From Salvia splendens (Eukaryota; Streptophyta; Magnoliopsida; Lamiales; Lamiaceae), in NCBI RefSeq assembly GCF_004379255.2, contig NC_056035.1, positions 28,845,208-28,909,207 on the forward strand: a stretch of 64,000 nt of DNA, in the 5' to 3' direction. Below, in pieces: positions 33,110 to 45,086 of this stretch. The translations under genes and the position numbers were made by a program. The notes below the pieces were generated by a model. That model saw only the letters and a program-made list of their open reading frames with translations, was not told the DNA's origin and searched no databases. Position 1 is the first letter of the stretch; the number at the start of each line of letters is the position of its first letter.

Positions 33110-33656
33110 TCATGTAACATAACGGTTTTGAGGGTAATGGGTTTACTGGGATCCGACATGAGGGTGAAGGCTTAAAGTCAAGATATAAAGGAAGTCATAA
33201 TGTCAACAATAATTAATCTATCAAGATGATTTTCAAACATTCTTTTAAGACTACCAATATTTTCATCTTCTATAGAGCTTCCCTTGGATATCTTGAATGC
33301 TTCAATCGGAGTCTAGTAGAGAAAGTTGTGGTCATTTTACAAAGACCGTGCACTCCAAAATCTCCCACTTGGGCGAGTGAACCTTCCTGACAACTCCAGA
33401 GGCTCCCACTTAATTGAGTGGATCTTACTAACTTGATTTTCAGCTTATTTTGCTCCCATTTTAAGGGCTATTTATGTATAATTATCTTCCAAGTATATAT
33501 ATAGGCCTTGAGACTCATTTCATATTAGGTTTGAATGCCTAGAAACCCCCCAAATACATGACTTTTACCCTTTTGTTTTTCTTATTTTCACTGATTTTAC
33601 ATTAATATACACAAAATGTATAAATATACTATATTCATGCCTTGTCCTTTTATATA
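33110..33656. other. spacer with LTR-like text, no gene
   Basis: Contains CTCCCACTTGGGCGAG and CTCCCACTTAATTGAG motifs (33361-33420), repeat-like in style, and a segment (33527-33615) similar to the SEC14 promoter region. No frame is supported. Confidence 0.4.
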
Positions 33657-33879
33657 CTATCTTCGTCTACAAACAAATAGTTATATTTTTATTATTTCAG
33701 TTCGTTCACTGAAATGAGTCTCTATCTATTTAGGAGTAGTTTGTCTCTTTAATGAGCCGGATCTCATTCTACCACTTTTTTTTAATCTCTATCCCACTTA
33801 TTTTATTTTACTAATTTTGTATTACGGAGTAACATTTATGCCATGCACTATTAATGCTATTTTTTATGGACGGGTGTAG
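33657..33879. mobile_element. degenerate Stowaway-like MITE
   Basis: CTATCTTCGTCTAC and GGACGGGTGTAG termini with flanking TA. It ends 7 bp before the MULE target duplication. Confidence 0.6.
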
Positions 33880-34215
33880 TATCATTTTTGTTTAAGATAA
33901 ATTACTTCTAAAATCATGAACTTTCATAATAGTTTAGTTTTTCCCGTGAACTTTAAAAGTTGCGTAAAAAATCATGAACTTTACCGGGTTTTGCAAATTT
34001 CCCAATCGACCCGACCGATAGTTTTCTGGTATAAACTTATCCTATGTGGCAGCCGGAAGCGTGACTAGGCAGCCGGAACACAAAACTACGTCGTTTTGTG
34101 TGTGGCGAAAAAAATAAAATAAAATTTCGCTGTATATCACAAACAATTTCGCTGTTGGAGGAAAATAATTTCGCTGCATATCACAAACAGTAGGATTCAT
34201 TTGAGTGGTTTATAC

Positions 34216-36150
34216 TAGGTGTGCACACGGTTCAAAAACCGTCGGTTCTGATTTGGAACCGGCGGTTCACGGTTCACCATTTCCATGAACCGGAATCGGA
34301 ACTGGCCCGCCAAGGGTCCCGGTGGTTCCGGTTACGGTTAAAAAAACTGCTGGTTCATGAGGCGGTTCAAAACCGCCAGTTTTTGGCCGAAACCGCCGGT
34401 TCCGAGCCGGTTCGGCGGTTCAAATTTTTTTTCTTCTCGTTTTAGTGTTTATTTCAACGAGACTACAAGTCACAAGTCACAACTTATAAGTTACAATTTA
34501 CACTTAATGTTGGACTTTAGCCTTTGGGTTGAAAGAGAGTGTATTGGATGATTCTCTTTTATAGCTTCATGTTCTTGGATGTGTTGCTCTTTCTTTCAAT
34601 GTGGGATAAAACTCCTTATTTATAACTACATGATACATCTCCATCATCTTTGTTTATATTAGTTTATATCTTAACTATCTTCTATTATTACAACTTAACA
34701 ACAAATATAATTACATAAAGTATTATTCTTTAATTCTTTATCATTATCGATTTGTTTGTGTATAAGTTTATGTGTATGTTAACTAATAAATACCATTATA
34801 CACATTAAGAGAATAATTATTATACAAATTGTATTAATCTAGTGATAACTATAATATGAATAATTATTTATCTATATACAAATCATATTACTCAATAATT
34901 GTTTATTCTTATCTATCAAGAATATATTCACAAATAATAATTTTATTTATATAAATTATACTACATCTATTAGAATAACAACTATTATACAAAATCATAC
35001 TATTAGTCTACTACTAATATATAAATATATAAACTATATTATACCACTAAACAAATCATTCTTTAGATATCTATTTTTATCATTATTATACCAATTATAT
35101 TAATTGTTGTTTTTTCACATTTTAATCAATATATTGAGAAAAATTAGCAACATACTTATATTTAAATCCAATTATTTGAACACGTTCACATTCTATAAAT
35201 ATACAAATTATTAGCAACATGCAACATTCAAATTTAATTAAACTATTCTAGTTGATGCTATTATTATCTATAAATTTGTCTTAGAAAAAGAATCATAACA
35301 AAAATAAAGATAAAGTTAGTGAATAATAAAATGTAGTAAAAAATAAAGAAAAGTAGAAAACAAAAGAAAGTTTTGTATCCCACATTGGAAAAAAGATGAA
35401 TGAATGATCTAAACATGTAGTTATAAAAAAAATAATTCAACATATTTTGTCCCACATTGAAAGTGAAACAAAAAATATTCAAGGATGTCTCTATAAAAGA
35501 GAAATAACCAAGAATGATTTCTTAGAATTCTTAAAAGTGAGCACATTTAAATCCAATTATTATTATTATTTGAACACACCCACATTCTATAAGTATACAA
35601 ATTATGAGCAACATGCAATATTCAAATTTAATTGAACTATTCTATTTGATTCTATTATTATCTATAAATTTGTCATAGAAAATGAATCATAACAAAAATA
35701 AAGATAAAGTTAGTGAAAAATAAAATGTAGTAACAAATAAATTAAAGTGGAAAACAAAAGAAAGTTTTGTATCCCACATTGAAAAAAGATGAATGAATGA
35801 TCTAAGCATGTAGTTATACAAGAAAATATTTCAACATATCTTGTCCCAAATTGAGAGTGAAACACAAGATATTTAAGGATGTCTCTATAAAAAGAAATAA
35901 CCAAGAATGGTTCTTAGAATCGTAGGCCCATCAAATAAATATGGGCTATTATGAAATTATTGTATTTATTTATTTGTGAAAATTGATTTTTATATATAAA
36001 AGTTGATTTTTATAAATAATATTTTTTTTAATGTTATGAATCGGCGAACCGCCGGTTCCGGTTCGCAATATTTCTTAACCTGAACCGACCCGCTTGAACC
36101 GCCGATTCCGGTTCATGAATCGGTGGTCTGGTTCGGATTGTGCATGCCTA
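34216..36150. mobile_element. non-autonomous hAT element, target duplication GTTTATAC
   Basis: Ends TAGGTGTGCACA and TGTGCATGCCTA are inverted and flanked by perfect 8 bp GTTTATAC (34208-34215, 36151-36158). CGGTTC/GAACCG subterminal repeats fill 34230-34430 and 36040-36130. The AT-rich centre is non-coding. Confidence 0.85.
35165..35923. repeat. tandem duplication (~390 bp unit) inside the hAT element
   Basis: About 35165-35537 and 35550-35923 share AATCCAATTATT..., GTTTTGTATCCCACATTG and GGATGTCTCTATAAA blocks in the same order, about 90% alike. Each unit contains two CCCACATTG-type motifs. Confidence 0.8.
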
Positions 36151-36604
36151 GTTTATACTAATATTTAAATTGAAATATATGGAAAACAACACTTAGTTTT
36201 TATTTGCAGAACCTTTTCATACTTGGTTTTTATTTGCAGAACCTTTTCATACTCTCTCCATTCTCTTTTTTGATTTTCCTGTGTTATTTCCTCTCCTCCG
36301 TCGAGAACCCATGCCACAAAAGCAGCCATAACTTCTGATGTCACGTGTCTCCCTCAGCCTTTGATCCATCTTTTCCCCCAATTCTATATCAAAATCATAA
36401 ATCCCTAAAGTTTTCCATCCATTTTGCTTGAGAAATCGACGCCAGCAATCGTCGCCGCTTTGTACGACTGAACTAGAGGAAGGCGGCGTTAGTAAAAAAA
36501 AGGGGTCGGCAGTGGAGAAGAGATCGACGTTTCGAGAGACAGCAATGGAGTCAGGGAAATAAAAATAGAATAAAAATGTATTAAACTGGTCAGACCGGTT
36601 TTAA
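36151..36604. other. MULE interior, with a 30 bp tandem pair
   Basis: 36191-36220 and 36221-36250 are near-identical 30 bp copies (ACTTAG/GTTTTTATTTGC...). The remainder (36250-36560) is GC-richer and could be captured gene sequence, but I find no recognisable protein. Confidence 0.4.
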
Positions 36605-37013
36605 GAGCATCCACAAAGGCGTGCTGCAGCTCGTCCGTACGTCCGTGTCAGCGGCACGGAGACGCTGTCCGCCGCTGGCACGGCGCTGCTCGATGCATCG
36701 AGCACGTCCGTACCAGCGAGCAGGCGACGTGGCAGGCGGTGATTGGCCAACGGCATAGCCGTTGGCAATTTGATTTTTTTTTTAAATCGGTTTTTAATTA
36801 AAAAAACCGATTAAAAAAATCCCACTTCCCAAAAAATTATATCAGTTTTCTACCCACTTTTAATTTATTTTTCAATTTCCCCACTAAAAATACACATTTT
36901 CATCTATAAATACCTCCACTTTCACACCCAAAAATTCACACCGCACTACACAATTCTCATTTACATTCTCCCATTTCCATTCTCAATCATTCTTCCACTC
37001 CTACAACATAACA

Positions 37014-37691
37014 ATGTCCGGCCACGGCGATCACCCCCGGGTGCCCACGGTTGGAACCCCGATTGGTTCGGTTCACAACCGTTTCCTAGTCCGGAAACGG
37101 AATATTCGGCCTCTCCTCAAACCCAAAGTTTGGGAGTTCCGTTTGGCTACCGGCCTTACCCGATCGACGACCAAGATGCCCCCGAAGGGCAATACGGGTG
37201 AATACCCGAGCCTAGAGCAAGGTCGAGCGGCCCCTCCCAAACTCCGACTCCTCCTACTCGCGGTGTCCGCACACCGTACACTCCGGCGGAGATGGAGCAA
37301 TTGTTCAAGGCGTTCTTGTCAATCTCCGAAGATCCGGAGGTTGGCACGAACCAATCCGGCGATCATTATTGGTGGCGCATCTGTCGCCGGTACAATGAAA
37401 ACCAACCGGCGGGAACAATCGAGCGCAACGAGAGTATGGTGCGCAACGCCATATACAGAGCCAACGAAGAAATCCAAAAGTTCCAGGGGTATTACCTCCA
37501 GGAAGAGCGGTCGGTGGGGAGCGGTCGGAGTGAGGTCGACATCATCAGTTCCGCCTTGTCGACCCACCAATCCATGAACTACAAGTCGTTCAAGTACCTC
37601 AACATTTGGCAGGAGACGCAGTCGCATCCGAAGTATAGGGGAGGCGTAACATCCTCCTCTAGCGGCTCCTCCAAAAGGTCAAGGTCGGTAT
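37014..37691 (+). pseudogene. Harbinger ORF1 (Myb/SANT-like DNA-binding protein), 5' part
   Basis: It starts MSGHGDHPR and soon needs frame changes; a TGA interrupts the frame at about 37198. From 37292 the frame is clean and reads a SANT/Myb-like trihelix region (MEQLFKAFLSISEDPEVGTN, YWWRICRRYNENQP, RNAIYRANEEIQKFQGYYLQ, SYKSFKYLNIWQ-like NYKSFKYLNIWQET), then a Ser/Arg-rich linker ending where the gypsy element begins. In PIF/Harbinger elements this protein binds DNA and helps bring the transposase to the ends. Confidence 0.75.
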
Positions 37692-38310
37692 TGTCACGCC
37701 CGCATTTTCTAAGGATAGAAAACACGATTGATCGCGACTAGGGAGGATTAAAGAAGCGGGGAAGAAAGGGGAAAACAACACAACTCGACCATAGCTCGAA
37801 ACAAATGGGAATAGCTCGAAAAAAAGTCAGAGTATCATCTCAACAATTGACAACTCAAAGGGATTATATCTCAACAATACATAAACTCAAAAGAAACAAC
37901 ATTCAGCGGAAGCATTCGAGAGAAGAATAATATTATGTATGAAGACACAATATATTCGGAACATTTAAAAGCAAACACAAATCTTCACCAGCTCTGCTCA
38001 ACACCCACCGCGCTCGTCACAGCTCAACCTGCACATTTTTAAAAAAGAAATGCAGGGCTGAGTACTTGATGCACTCAGTGGACTCATGCCGAAAACATTT
38101 TTAATAAAAATATTTATCATGCCATTAAAGAGTGACCTCGAGGTTTTAACTTTGAAAGAGCCCGAGTCACTAAAACATTTCACTAACATCATCATCGCCA
38201 TCAACCTCAACATCACCATACCATATCTGAACATACATGACAAGGAATGTGGCCACATTCCAAGCCACTAGACCGGCCAACTCAAAGAGATAGCGCACGA
38301 TCTACGGGGT
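37692..38310 (-). repeat. 3' LTR of element B, PBS-side terminal part
   Basis: Matches 51387-52006 at about 98%, then stops where the Athila element starts (CTACGGGGT then TGATAAG). Confidence 0.85.
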
Positions 38311-39720
38311 TGATAAGTCGTATTCTAGGCCTCGGTTACTGGTCAGTATGATGTGCATAATTTGATTATATCTGCAAAACAGTTGCTCAAAGTGTGCATG
38401 TTGAGTGTTCTAGCCAGTAGGCAAAGCTTCATATACTTCAGGTGAAAAGGGCGTCAGAACGATTACGTACTGACCAGTATACATGCAAAAATGGCTCGAG
38501 ATGGAGAAGAAGGATAGCTGGGACTGATCAACCACAATTAAGGGCAAATAAGTCATCTCGCCACAAGGTTTTACCCTAAAATCAAGGGTAAGCCTCCCTA
38601 TAAAAGGAAGCCACATGGAGAGAGAATGGAGGATTTCGAAGATTATCATCCAATTCTTAGGTAGAATTCTCTCGGTAGTTCAGTCCTTCAGCCCAGTCCA
38701 GAGCCTCATTCCTCGCCACAACCATGATCACCTGAGTTCCAGAAGCCTCCGGAGTTCCAGACGTTCTTCTCCAGTCAGCAAGATCGTAGTTAGAAAGTTC
38801 CATCACCCGGGGTGGCAAAACACTTTTTATTCCGCTTTCGTAGTTTAAATTACTTGTTTTCTTTTACGCTGGATCTTTGATACTTTTGAATTTCGCAGCT
38901 TGGAAGTACTTTGTTTGAAGATCCGAACATGTTTTATGCTATGAAGTTGTTTTGTGATCAGTTCGCTTCGCTGATTTCTTTTCCTTCTGCCTAGTTAGCT
39001 TAGATCTAGTGTTTCTGGTTGTTTTGAGTATCGAATCGTGTGTTTCCAGTTTCGTAGTTTATTTCTTCGAGCTAGCATAGTCTGTTTACTGTTTAATTGC
39101 GTATAGTTTGTTTCATGCAAGGTGTAGTTATGTGTTTCATATATTCGTTTATGTTGACCAGTAGGCGGAATTTCAGTTTCGGGTTTCGATCTTAGATTTG
39201 GAATTTTTAGTGGTAGATCTGGAATCGTGAGTTGGTAAACTGTGTTTAAATGGTGTTTAATCTGGTTTACTTGTTATCTGATTTTAGTTTGTGTTTGTTG
39301 AAGAAGATGATGTCCATATCAAGTGTTGGGGACCACTTGTTTCTTTAAAAATGCTTTTTGCTTTTCGTCCTTCACTTTTAATTATACCCTGCAGACCTGT
39401 CAGCCTAGTCACCACAACTATCACTACCTTCTGATATTCTGTTTAGCCCAAAATAGAAACCTAGTACTTTTCGAATATTTCCTGTTTTCACCATGTCCAC
39501 GTACACAGCGGCATATCAGAATCCTCTCACACCTCCTAGCCATTAAGATACCACCTTCATTTTCTTGCCTAGGTAGAGACTCAACCCAAGCGTGGTAGCT
39601 AACCAAACCTTTCCAGAATATCACCACAATTCCCAAAACGCATTCATCTCTGTGGGATTCGACCCCTACCTTCACTATACTACCCAGTAGAAGAGGGTTG
39701 AGGAATTATTGATACCAGGT
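38311..39720 (+). repeat. 5' LTR of the Athila element
   Basis: Starts TGATAAGTCGTATTC. Contains TCCCTATAAAAGGAAGCC as a core promoter (about 38595-38612) and, near its end, the CTCTGTGGGATTCGACC motif typical of Athila LTR 3' regions. The 3' boundary is approximate. Confidence 0.75.
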
Positions 39721-41533
39721 TTTAGGCTTGGCGGGGGATTGTTTATCCTGATCAGTAGGATACACCCTTTGCTTGAACGACACCTACGCAAACCTGCATC
39801 TAAGACACTGAATCAAGCCCAGTGGAATTACGATACCACTGAAAAAGAGATGCTGGCAGTGGTGTATTCTTTCGAGAAGTTCCGGCCATATTTGTTGGGA
39901 TCCAAGGTCATCGTTTATACTGACCATGCAGCGATTAAGTATCTGATTGCCAAGAAATAATCCAAACCCCGCTTGATCCGATGGGTCCTCTTGTTACAAG
40001 AATTTGATTGGGCGGTGAAAGATAAGCGAGGAGTCGAGAATAAGGTGGCGGACCATTTAAGTAGAATAGTGCAAGATGGAAACAGCGAAGAGGTGCACGA
40101 CAAGTTTCCAGAGGAGCATTTATGTGAGGTGATTTTTGAGGTCATGAAGATTGACTGGGAAGGAGTGATGAAGCTTACTGGCCAGTATGATACAGGAAAA
40201 GGAAAGGAGAAGGTAGGGAAAAAACCATGGTATGCAGACTTAGCCAACTACCTGGTGACTGGAGAACTTCCAGAAGTGTCGAGTATTACTAATGCCCAAA
40301 GAATGAAGATCAAGAGCGAGGCAAAATACTACTTTTGGGACGACCCCTATCTGTGGAGAGTGGGATCCGATCAAGTGATAAGGAGGTGCATACCTGACTA
40401 GGAGCAAAGAGACGTTCTGACCCATTGCCACTCGTTAGCATGTGGAGGACATTTCGGATCCAAGAAGACGGCAAGGAAGATTTTGGATAGCGGCTTCTAT
40501 TGGCCAACCCTCAACAAGGATGCGTACGAGTTCTACAGAAGTTGTGAGCGCTGTCAACTGACCGGTGGGATATCTGCGAAGGACGAGATGCCCCAGGTTC
40601 CGGTAATTGTATGTGAATTGTTCGACATTTGGGGAATGGACTTCATGGCCGTTTCCTTCGTCCTATGGCAATCTGTATATCTTAGTCGTTGTGGATTACG
40701 TCTCCAAGTGGATAGAAGCCAAGGCCACAAGCACGTGTGAAGCAAAGGAGGTGGCCAAGTTCTTAAAGAGTCATATCTTCAGCCGGTTCGGAGTTCCGAG
40801 GGCGATCATATCTGATCAAGGTACACACTTCTGTAATCACACGATTGAGGCCTTAATGAAAAAATACGGTGTGCACCACCGACTTTCGAGTCCCTACCAT
40901 CCGCAAGCTAACGGTCAGGCGGAGATTTCTAACCGCGAGATCAAGAAGATTCTGGAGAAGACTGTAAACCCTTCTAGGAAGGATTGGAGTGTTAGGTTAG
41001 AAGATGCTCTCTGGGCATACCGAACAGCCTACAAGACCCCCATAGGGATGTCCCCGTATCGGATCGTTTTTGGGAAGATGTGCCATTTACCGGTTGGAAT
41101 TGAACACCGGGCATACTGGGCAGTACAGGAAGTGAATATGGATGCTACAGCCTGTGAAGAGGAAAGGAAGCTGCAGCTGCAGGAGCTTGAGGAACTTAGA
41201 TTGGAGTCGTTCGATTCCGCCATGTGGTACAAGGAGCGAACTAAATTGTGGCATGATAGAAATCTGAGAACCAAGGAGCTCAATGTAGGCCAGAAAGTAC
41301 TACTCTTTCAGTCAAGATTGAAGTTAATGCCTGGCAAGCTCAAGTCGAAATGGACATGGCCTTATGTCATCACCTCACTCCATTCCAATGGAGCAGTAGA
41401 AATTTCAGGCAGTCTTCCTAACTCTGAACCTTTTATTGTGAATGGGTATAGGCTCAAGGTATTTAGAGACAACAGTGATGTGGCTGTAGTGGATGAAATT
41501 CCACTACAACCACGTACCTTGGCCGCATACTGA
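39720..41533 (+). pseudogene. Athila pol remnant: RNase H and integrase
   Basis: The RNase H part reads NYDTTEKEMLAVVYSFEKFR and VYTDHAAIKYLIAKK, and the linker [18 protein letters not shown] is typical of Athila/Tat. The integrase finger is HCHSLACGGHFG...CERC, followed by the core [14 protein letters not shown] and [12 protein letters not shown] (DDE). Stops at 39958-39960 (TAA) and 40399-40401 (TAG) are in frame, and a frameshift near 40660 moves reading to the frame open to 41533. The RT is deleted. Confidence 0.85.
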
Positions 41534-42155
41534 CCAGTAGGATAGGAATTTAGAATTCCACTGGGCCAATTCTTTTGAAAATCCACACTTACTGGCCAAG
41601 TACAATTCTAAATTGCCTAAGAGAAATGTAAATATTGTAAATATGTGGTGGTTAATTAATTTAAACCTTTGCCTGTTAAATTTTTAGAAAACCCAAAAAT
41701 ATTTTCAGGTCTTAATTATCACTTTGAAATACGCATTGCCCACGAAATTGCTTATCTGGTGCAATTTCAAATTTTATTTAAGTGCCCATTTATATTATTT
41801 TCCTTATTAGGTAAGTATAGGGGGAATTATGGAGAGGACGAAAATTTTAATTAAGGCTTGTGCAGCTTTTGCAGGGTAGCAGCGGTTGAAAGGGGCGCGT
41901 GAGCAGAGAAAGGAGACACGCCAGCCAATCAGGAGCCGGCATTCTCAACCGTCTCCCTTTTGAAACGACGCGACCGGACACCTCCCATAGCCGGTTACAA
42001 CTACCTACAACTGCACGCTCTCTCCCAAATAACCATACCGTCTCACCCATTTTTGCTCACAAACCCTCATTTACATTTTCTCTCCCAGAATTTCTTTCCC
42101 ATCTCCACCAGTTCCAAACCCTACTTTCCACCACTAAAGTCGCCATTATTCGACT

Positions 42156-42710
42156 ATGGGTAAGAAGGCTTATGCAAAGAAAATCAAACCCCACCGGGAA
42201 GAAGTCACAGCAACACAGCAGCCGCGAGAAGAACCACCATCCATCCAGCCACCACCAAACCCACAACCATCGGTGCCGGCTCCGCAAGCCCCATCGATGA
42301 TTTCTTTAAACGCAATGGTGGAGTTCCTTAGGCAGCAAGATCCGACCAGAAATTGGGCGGCGAAGTTGGAAAACTTCAGCCAAATCGGAGGACAGGGGAG
42401 CCCAACCGGAGCAAGCACAGCAGGACCCTCAACCAGTGAAGTTCCGCCTGAGCCAGTGAGTCATGCCGAAGTACAATCAGAAGGGGAATCTCCCTCGGCG
42501 ACCGTGCCATCGAAAGCCTCGGTACCCAATTCAGCGGACCTCGACGCCATTGCCGCCCATTACGACTCCAACCCTGAAGAGCTTGAAGCAAGAACAAGTC
42601 AACCACAGAAAATTCAAGAAGTGAGCGGCGAAACAGAGGAGACGTCGATAGCAGAGCCGGTTCTTCAAGAAGTTGTTAGGGGGGAGATAGATCTGAATGA
42701 GTCAACCTAG
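42156..42710 (+). CDS. Athila non-pol ORF, N-terminal segment
   Basis: 184 codons starting MGKKAYAKKIKPHREE, rich in P/Q/E and disordered, with a short hydrophobic stretch (MISLNAMVEFLRQQDPTRNW). It ends at TAG 42708-42710. The frame continues without a shift into the next 787-codon ORF, so the two were probably one 970-residue protein. Confidence 0.65.
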   Translation: MGKKAYAKKIKPHREEVTATQQPREEPPSIQPPPNPQPSVPAPQAPSMISLNAMVEFLRQQDPTRNWAAKLENFSQIGGQGSPTGASTAGPSTSEVPPEPVSHAEVQSEGESPSATVPSKASVPNSADLDAIAAHYDSNPEELEARTSQPQKIQEVSGETEETSIAEPVLQEVVRGEIDLNEST

Positions 42711-42722
42711 AAGCGGGACCTC

Positions 42723-45086
42723 ATGACTGACGAAGAGTTTGATTCTATAATGAACAAGGTGATCCACGCGGAGGTAGTGGGAGAGATTGAGGGGACTAGG
42801 GAAGTGAGAATACCAGAGGGCCCAGCATACCAGTCTGGAGACCAAGCAGACGACAACCAAACTAGGGAAGGAGAGACATTGCCGGGGTCATCCCAGCCAG
42901 AAGCAGAGGGGGGTGACACACTTGTGGAAGAACAAGAAACGGGAACAATGGAAGCAGAACCGGAGATAGAAGCGCCTGCTCCAGTTGTGCCTCCAGTAGT
43001 AAAGCCCAAGCCCGTCAAGCGGAGACTAGTATTGAAGGCTGATCCTAAGGTAGACCGGCCTAAACCGCACAGGGTTTCACAGAGGTGTTTGGGAAAGTGG
43101 GCAGCCAAGAAGGCTAAACCGAACACAGCGGCAGACCCGCTTGAGATCGTGAGTGAAGACGAACGGGCAACTCCCACAAATCCTGGGGAGGAGTCCTTAC
43201 CTGCTGCCGACCCAAGGGATTCTGCAATGGGAGTCGATGAAGCCCCTCAGACACAAGGTGGCCGGGGTGAAGATACTGAAAGGATGGCTGAGGGTCTGGA
43301 CCTCGCATCCGAGTCAGTAGAACCTGAGGGATCGGAGGAGGATGATACCCATATAGAGAACCGTTCCACTGCTCAGGAGGAGTCATTAGCAGAAGAGGAA
43401 GCCAGATACCAAGTAGAGAGGAAACGGAAAGGAAAAGCCGTTATGAAGAAAAAGCCTAGTACCAAGAAACCGCGTATCGTGAACACTGGCATAGTGATCA
43501 CTGAGGCTGCTCAGAGGACCCCATCAAGCCGGCGAGAGCAGAGTGACAGTGAGTATGAGATCAGTGAGGAATCTGAATCGGACAGTGATACGTCCATGGA
43601 GGATGAGGAGTACAAGGAGCAACAACTTCCAAACGATCATCGGGAGTTATTGCATCCGCCTGCAGAGAGACTCCGATATAAGCGTTGGGCGGTGAAGCTC
43701 ACAGACGACGTGGTGGAGGAGATGAAATTGTTTGACTACAAGAAACTCCAGGATGCCTACCGCACCAAGGACGACAAAAGCAAGCAGATCAAGTGTGGGA
43801 AGGTACTTCATCTCCATTCTTTAGATGAATTGAAAGCTCGCGAATCGTTTCTCGCCCTTTTGCATGCGTTGGGTTTTGAATGGCTGTTAGAAAATGAGGC
43901 TTTAAATGTCCCGGTCAAATTGGCCAGAGAATTTTTTGTGACCTTTCGATTCAAGGTCACTACTGATCTGGATGAAGAGTGTATCAGCTTCAGAGTGTTT
44001 GGAGGTGAGATTAGGATGAGTTTGATTGAATGGACTGTACGGCTAGGAATGTGCAGTTTGGAAGAGGCCATAGGGCCTGAGTGGAGAGAGAGGGAGCGGG
44101 GGATTCCCTGTAGACATGTGGAATTTGCGCCCCAGGTCGCCTGGGAAGAACTGACTCACCCCGGGGCAGGACAGTTCCAGTCCACTATCTCCCGTTCCAT
44201 CCATCTCAACGATCCTACTCTATGCCTGGTTCAACTTTTCTGGGATTTCAACCTTTTAGGACTGTCGAATTCTGCAGTACGGACATCAATGACGGAGTTG
44301 TATCTCTTGTGGTGTGCTAAGAAGGGCAGGAAGTTGCACCTAGGGTTCTGGACAGCGTACCAGTGCCACCTCATCGCTACCCACCCAGCACGGAATCTCT
44401 CCCTTTGCCACTTCCTGGGAGTTTTTGTGAGGAACAATATAACCGTCTCGGAGGGAGAAGACTTATCCCCCTTGACGATGGTGGACACACCAGGTTTGTT
44501 TGATACCCCCCTGTTCGTCCGAACGAACGCGGTATACATGAGGCAAGGCGTGCCACACTTCTATGCGATGGGAGAGGAGGCTTTACCCACTGCTCGGGTA
44601 GTGGCAGCTCAGGGAGCACCGGCACACGAGCAGAGGCAAGAAAGAATGGAAAAGGTTGTGGATGAAATAACAGAGGAAAACAGACAGATGAGATCAGAAA
44701 TGACCCGGTTAGCGTCAGTAATGGAAGGGATCCTGAAGGAGTCTGCAGGACAGAGAAGGCAGAATCAGAGGCAAGAGGCTTTGGAGACGATAGTAACCAG
44801 GCTAGGAGAGGAAAACCACCGGATGATAACTGAAATGACCAGGATGATATCTGTGATAGACGAGATACTGATGGTGTTAGCACAAGGAAGACAGGAGGAT
44901 GATGTTGGACCGAGTGGCCATGGTGGCCGGAATGATGAACAACAGATACCTGAGACAGAAGAAGGTGAGGCCGAGGTGCCGGCGAATGCCGAGGAGCCGG
45001 CGGAGTTTGATGAGGACCAGACCGGGACTAATAGGGAACAACCACCTGCACTACCTGCGCCGCGAAAGAGCAGGCGACACCGATAG
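42723..45086 (+). CDS. ATHILA ORF family protein (non-pol ORF)
   Basis: 787 codons from an ATG, but in the same frame as the preceding segment. Residues ~1-300 are acidic and low complexity with a basic KKKPSTKKPR patch (~242-250). Residues ~310-600 are the folded ATHILA-type domain (RYKRWAVKLTDDVVEEMKLF, LAREFFVTF, ISFRVFGGEIRMSLIEW, RLGMCSLEEAIG). A coiled-coil-like region with two repeats of EENRQMRSEMTRL/EENHRMITEMTRM follows (~655-720), and a basic tail ends the protein. In these elements this ORF sits in the envelope position, but I see no signal peptide or clear transmembrane anchor, so an envelope role is not supported. Function unknown. Confidence 0.75.
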   Translation: MTDEEFDSIMNKVIHAEVVGEIEGTREVRIPEGPAYQSGDQADDNQTREGETLPGSSQPEAEGGDTLVEEQETGTMEAEPEIEAPAPVVPPVVKPKPVKRRLVLKADPKVDRPKPHRVSQRCLGKWAAKKAKPNTAADPLEIVSEDERATPTNPGEESLPAADPRDSAMGVDEAPQTQGGRGEDTERMAEGLDLASESVEPEGSEEDDTHIENRSTAQEESLAEEEARYQVERKRKGKAVMKKKPSTKKPRIVNTGIVITEAAQRTPSSRREQSDSEYEISEESESDSDTSMEDEEYKEQQLPNDHRELLHPPAERLRYKRWAVKLTDDVVEEMKLFDYKKLQDAYRTKDDKSKQIKCGKVLHLHSLDELKARESFLALLHALGFEWLLENEALNVPVKLAREFFVTFRFKVTTDLDEECISFRVFGGEIRMSLIEWTVRLGMCSLEEAIGPEWRERERGIPCRHVEFAPQVAWEELTHPGAGQFQSTISRSIHLNDPTLCLVQLFWDFNLLGLSNSAVRTSMTELYLLWCAKKGRKLHLGFWTAYQCHLIATHPARNLSLCHFLGVFVRNNITVSEGEDLSPLTMVDTPGLFDTPLFVRTNAVYMRQGVPHFYAMGEEALPTARVVAAQGAPAHEQRQERMEKVVDEITEENRQMRSEMTRLASVMEGILKESAGQRRQNQRQEALETIVTRLGEENHRMITEMTRMISVIDEILMVLAQGRQEDDVGPSGHGGRNDEQQIPETEEGEAEVPANAEEPAEFDEDQTGTNREQPPALPAPRKSRRHR

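Noticed and set aside
34216..36150. CRISPR-like or satellite array, because of repeated motifs
   Set aside because: The repeats are subterminal hAT motifs and one tandem duplication. No regular repeat-spacer pattern exists anywhere in the window.
42707..43177. 156-codon minus-strand frame opposite the ATHILA ORF
   Set aside because: Antisense shadow of a low-complexity acidic coding region; Ser/Gly-rich with no domain.
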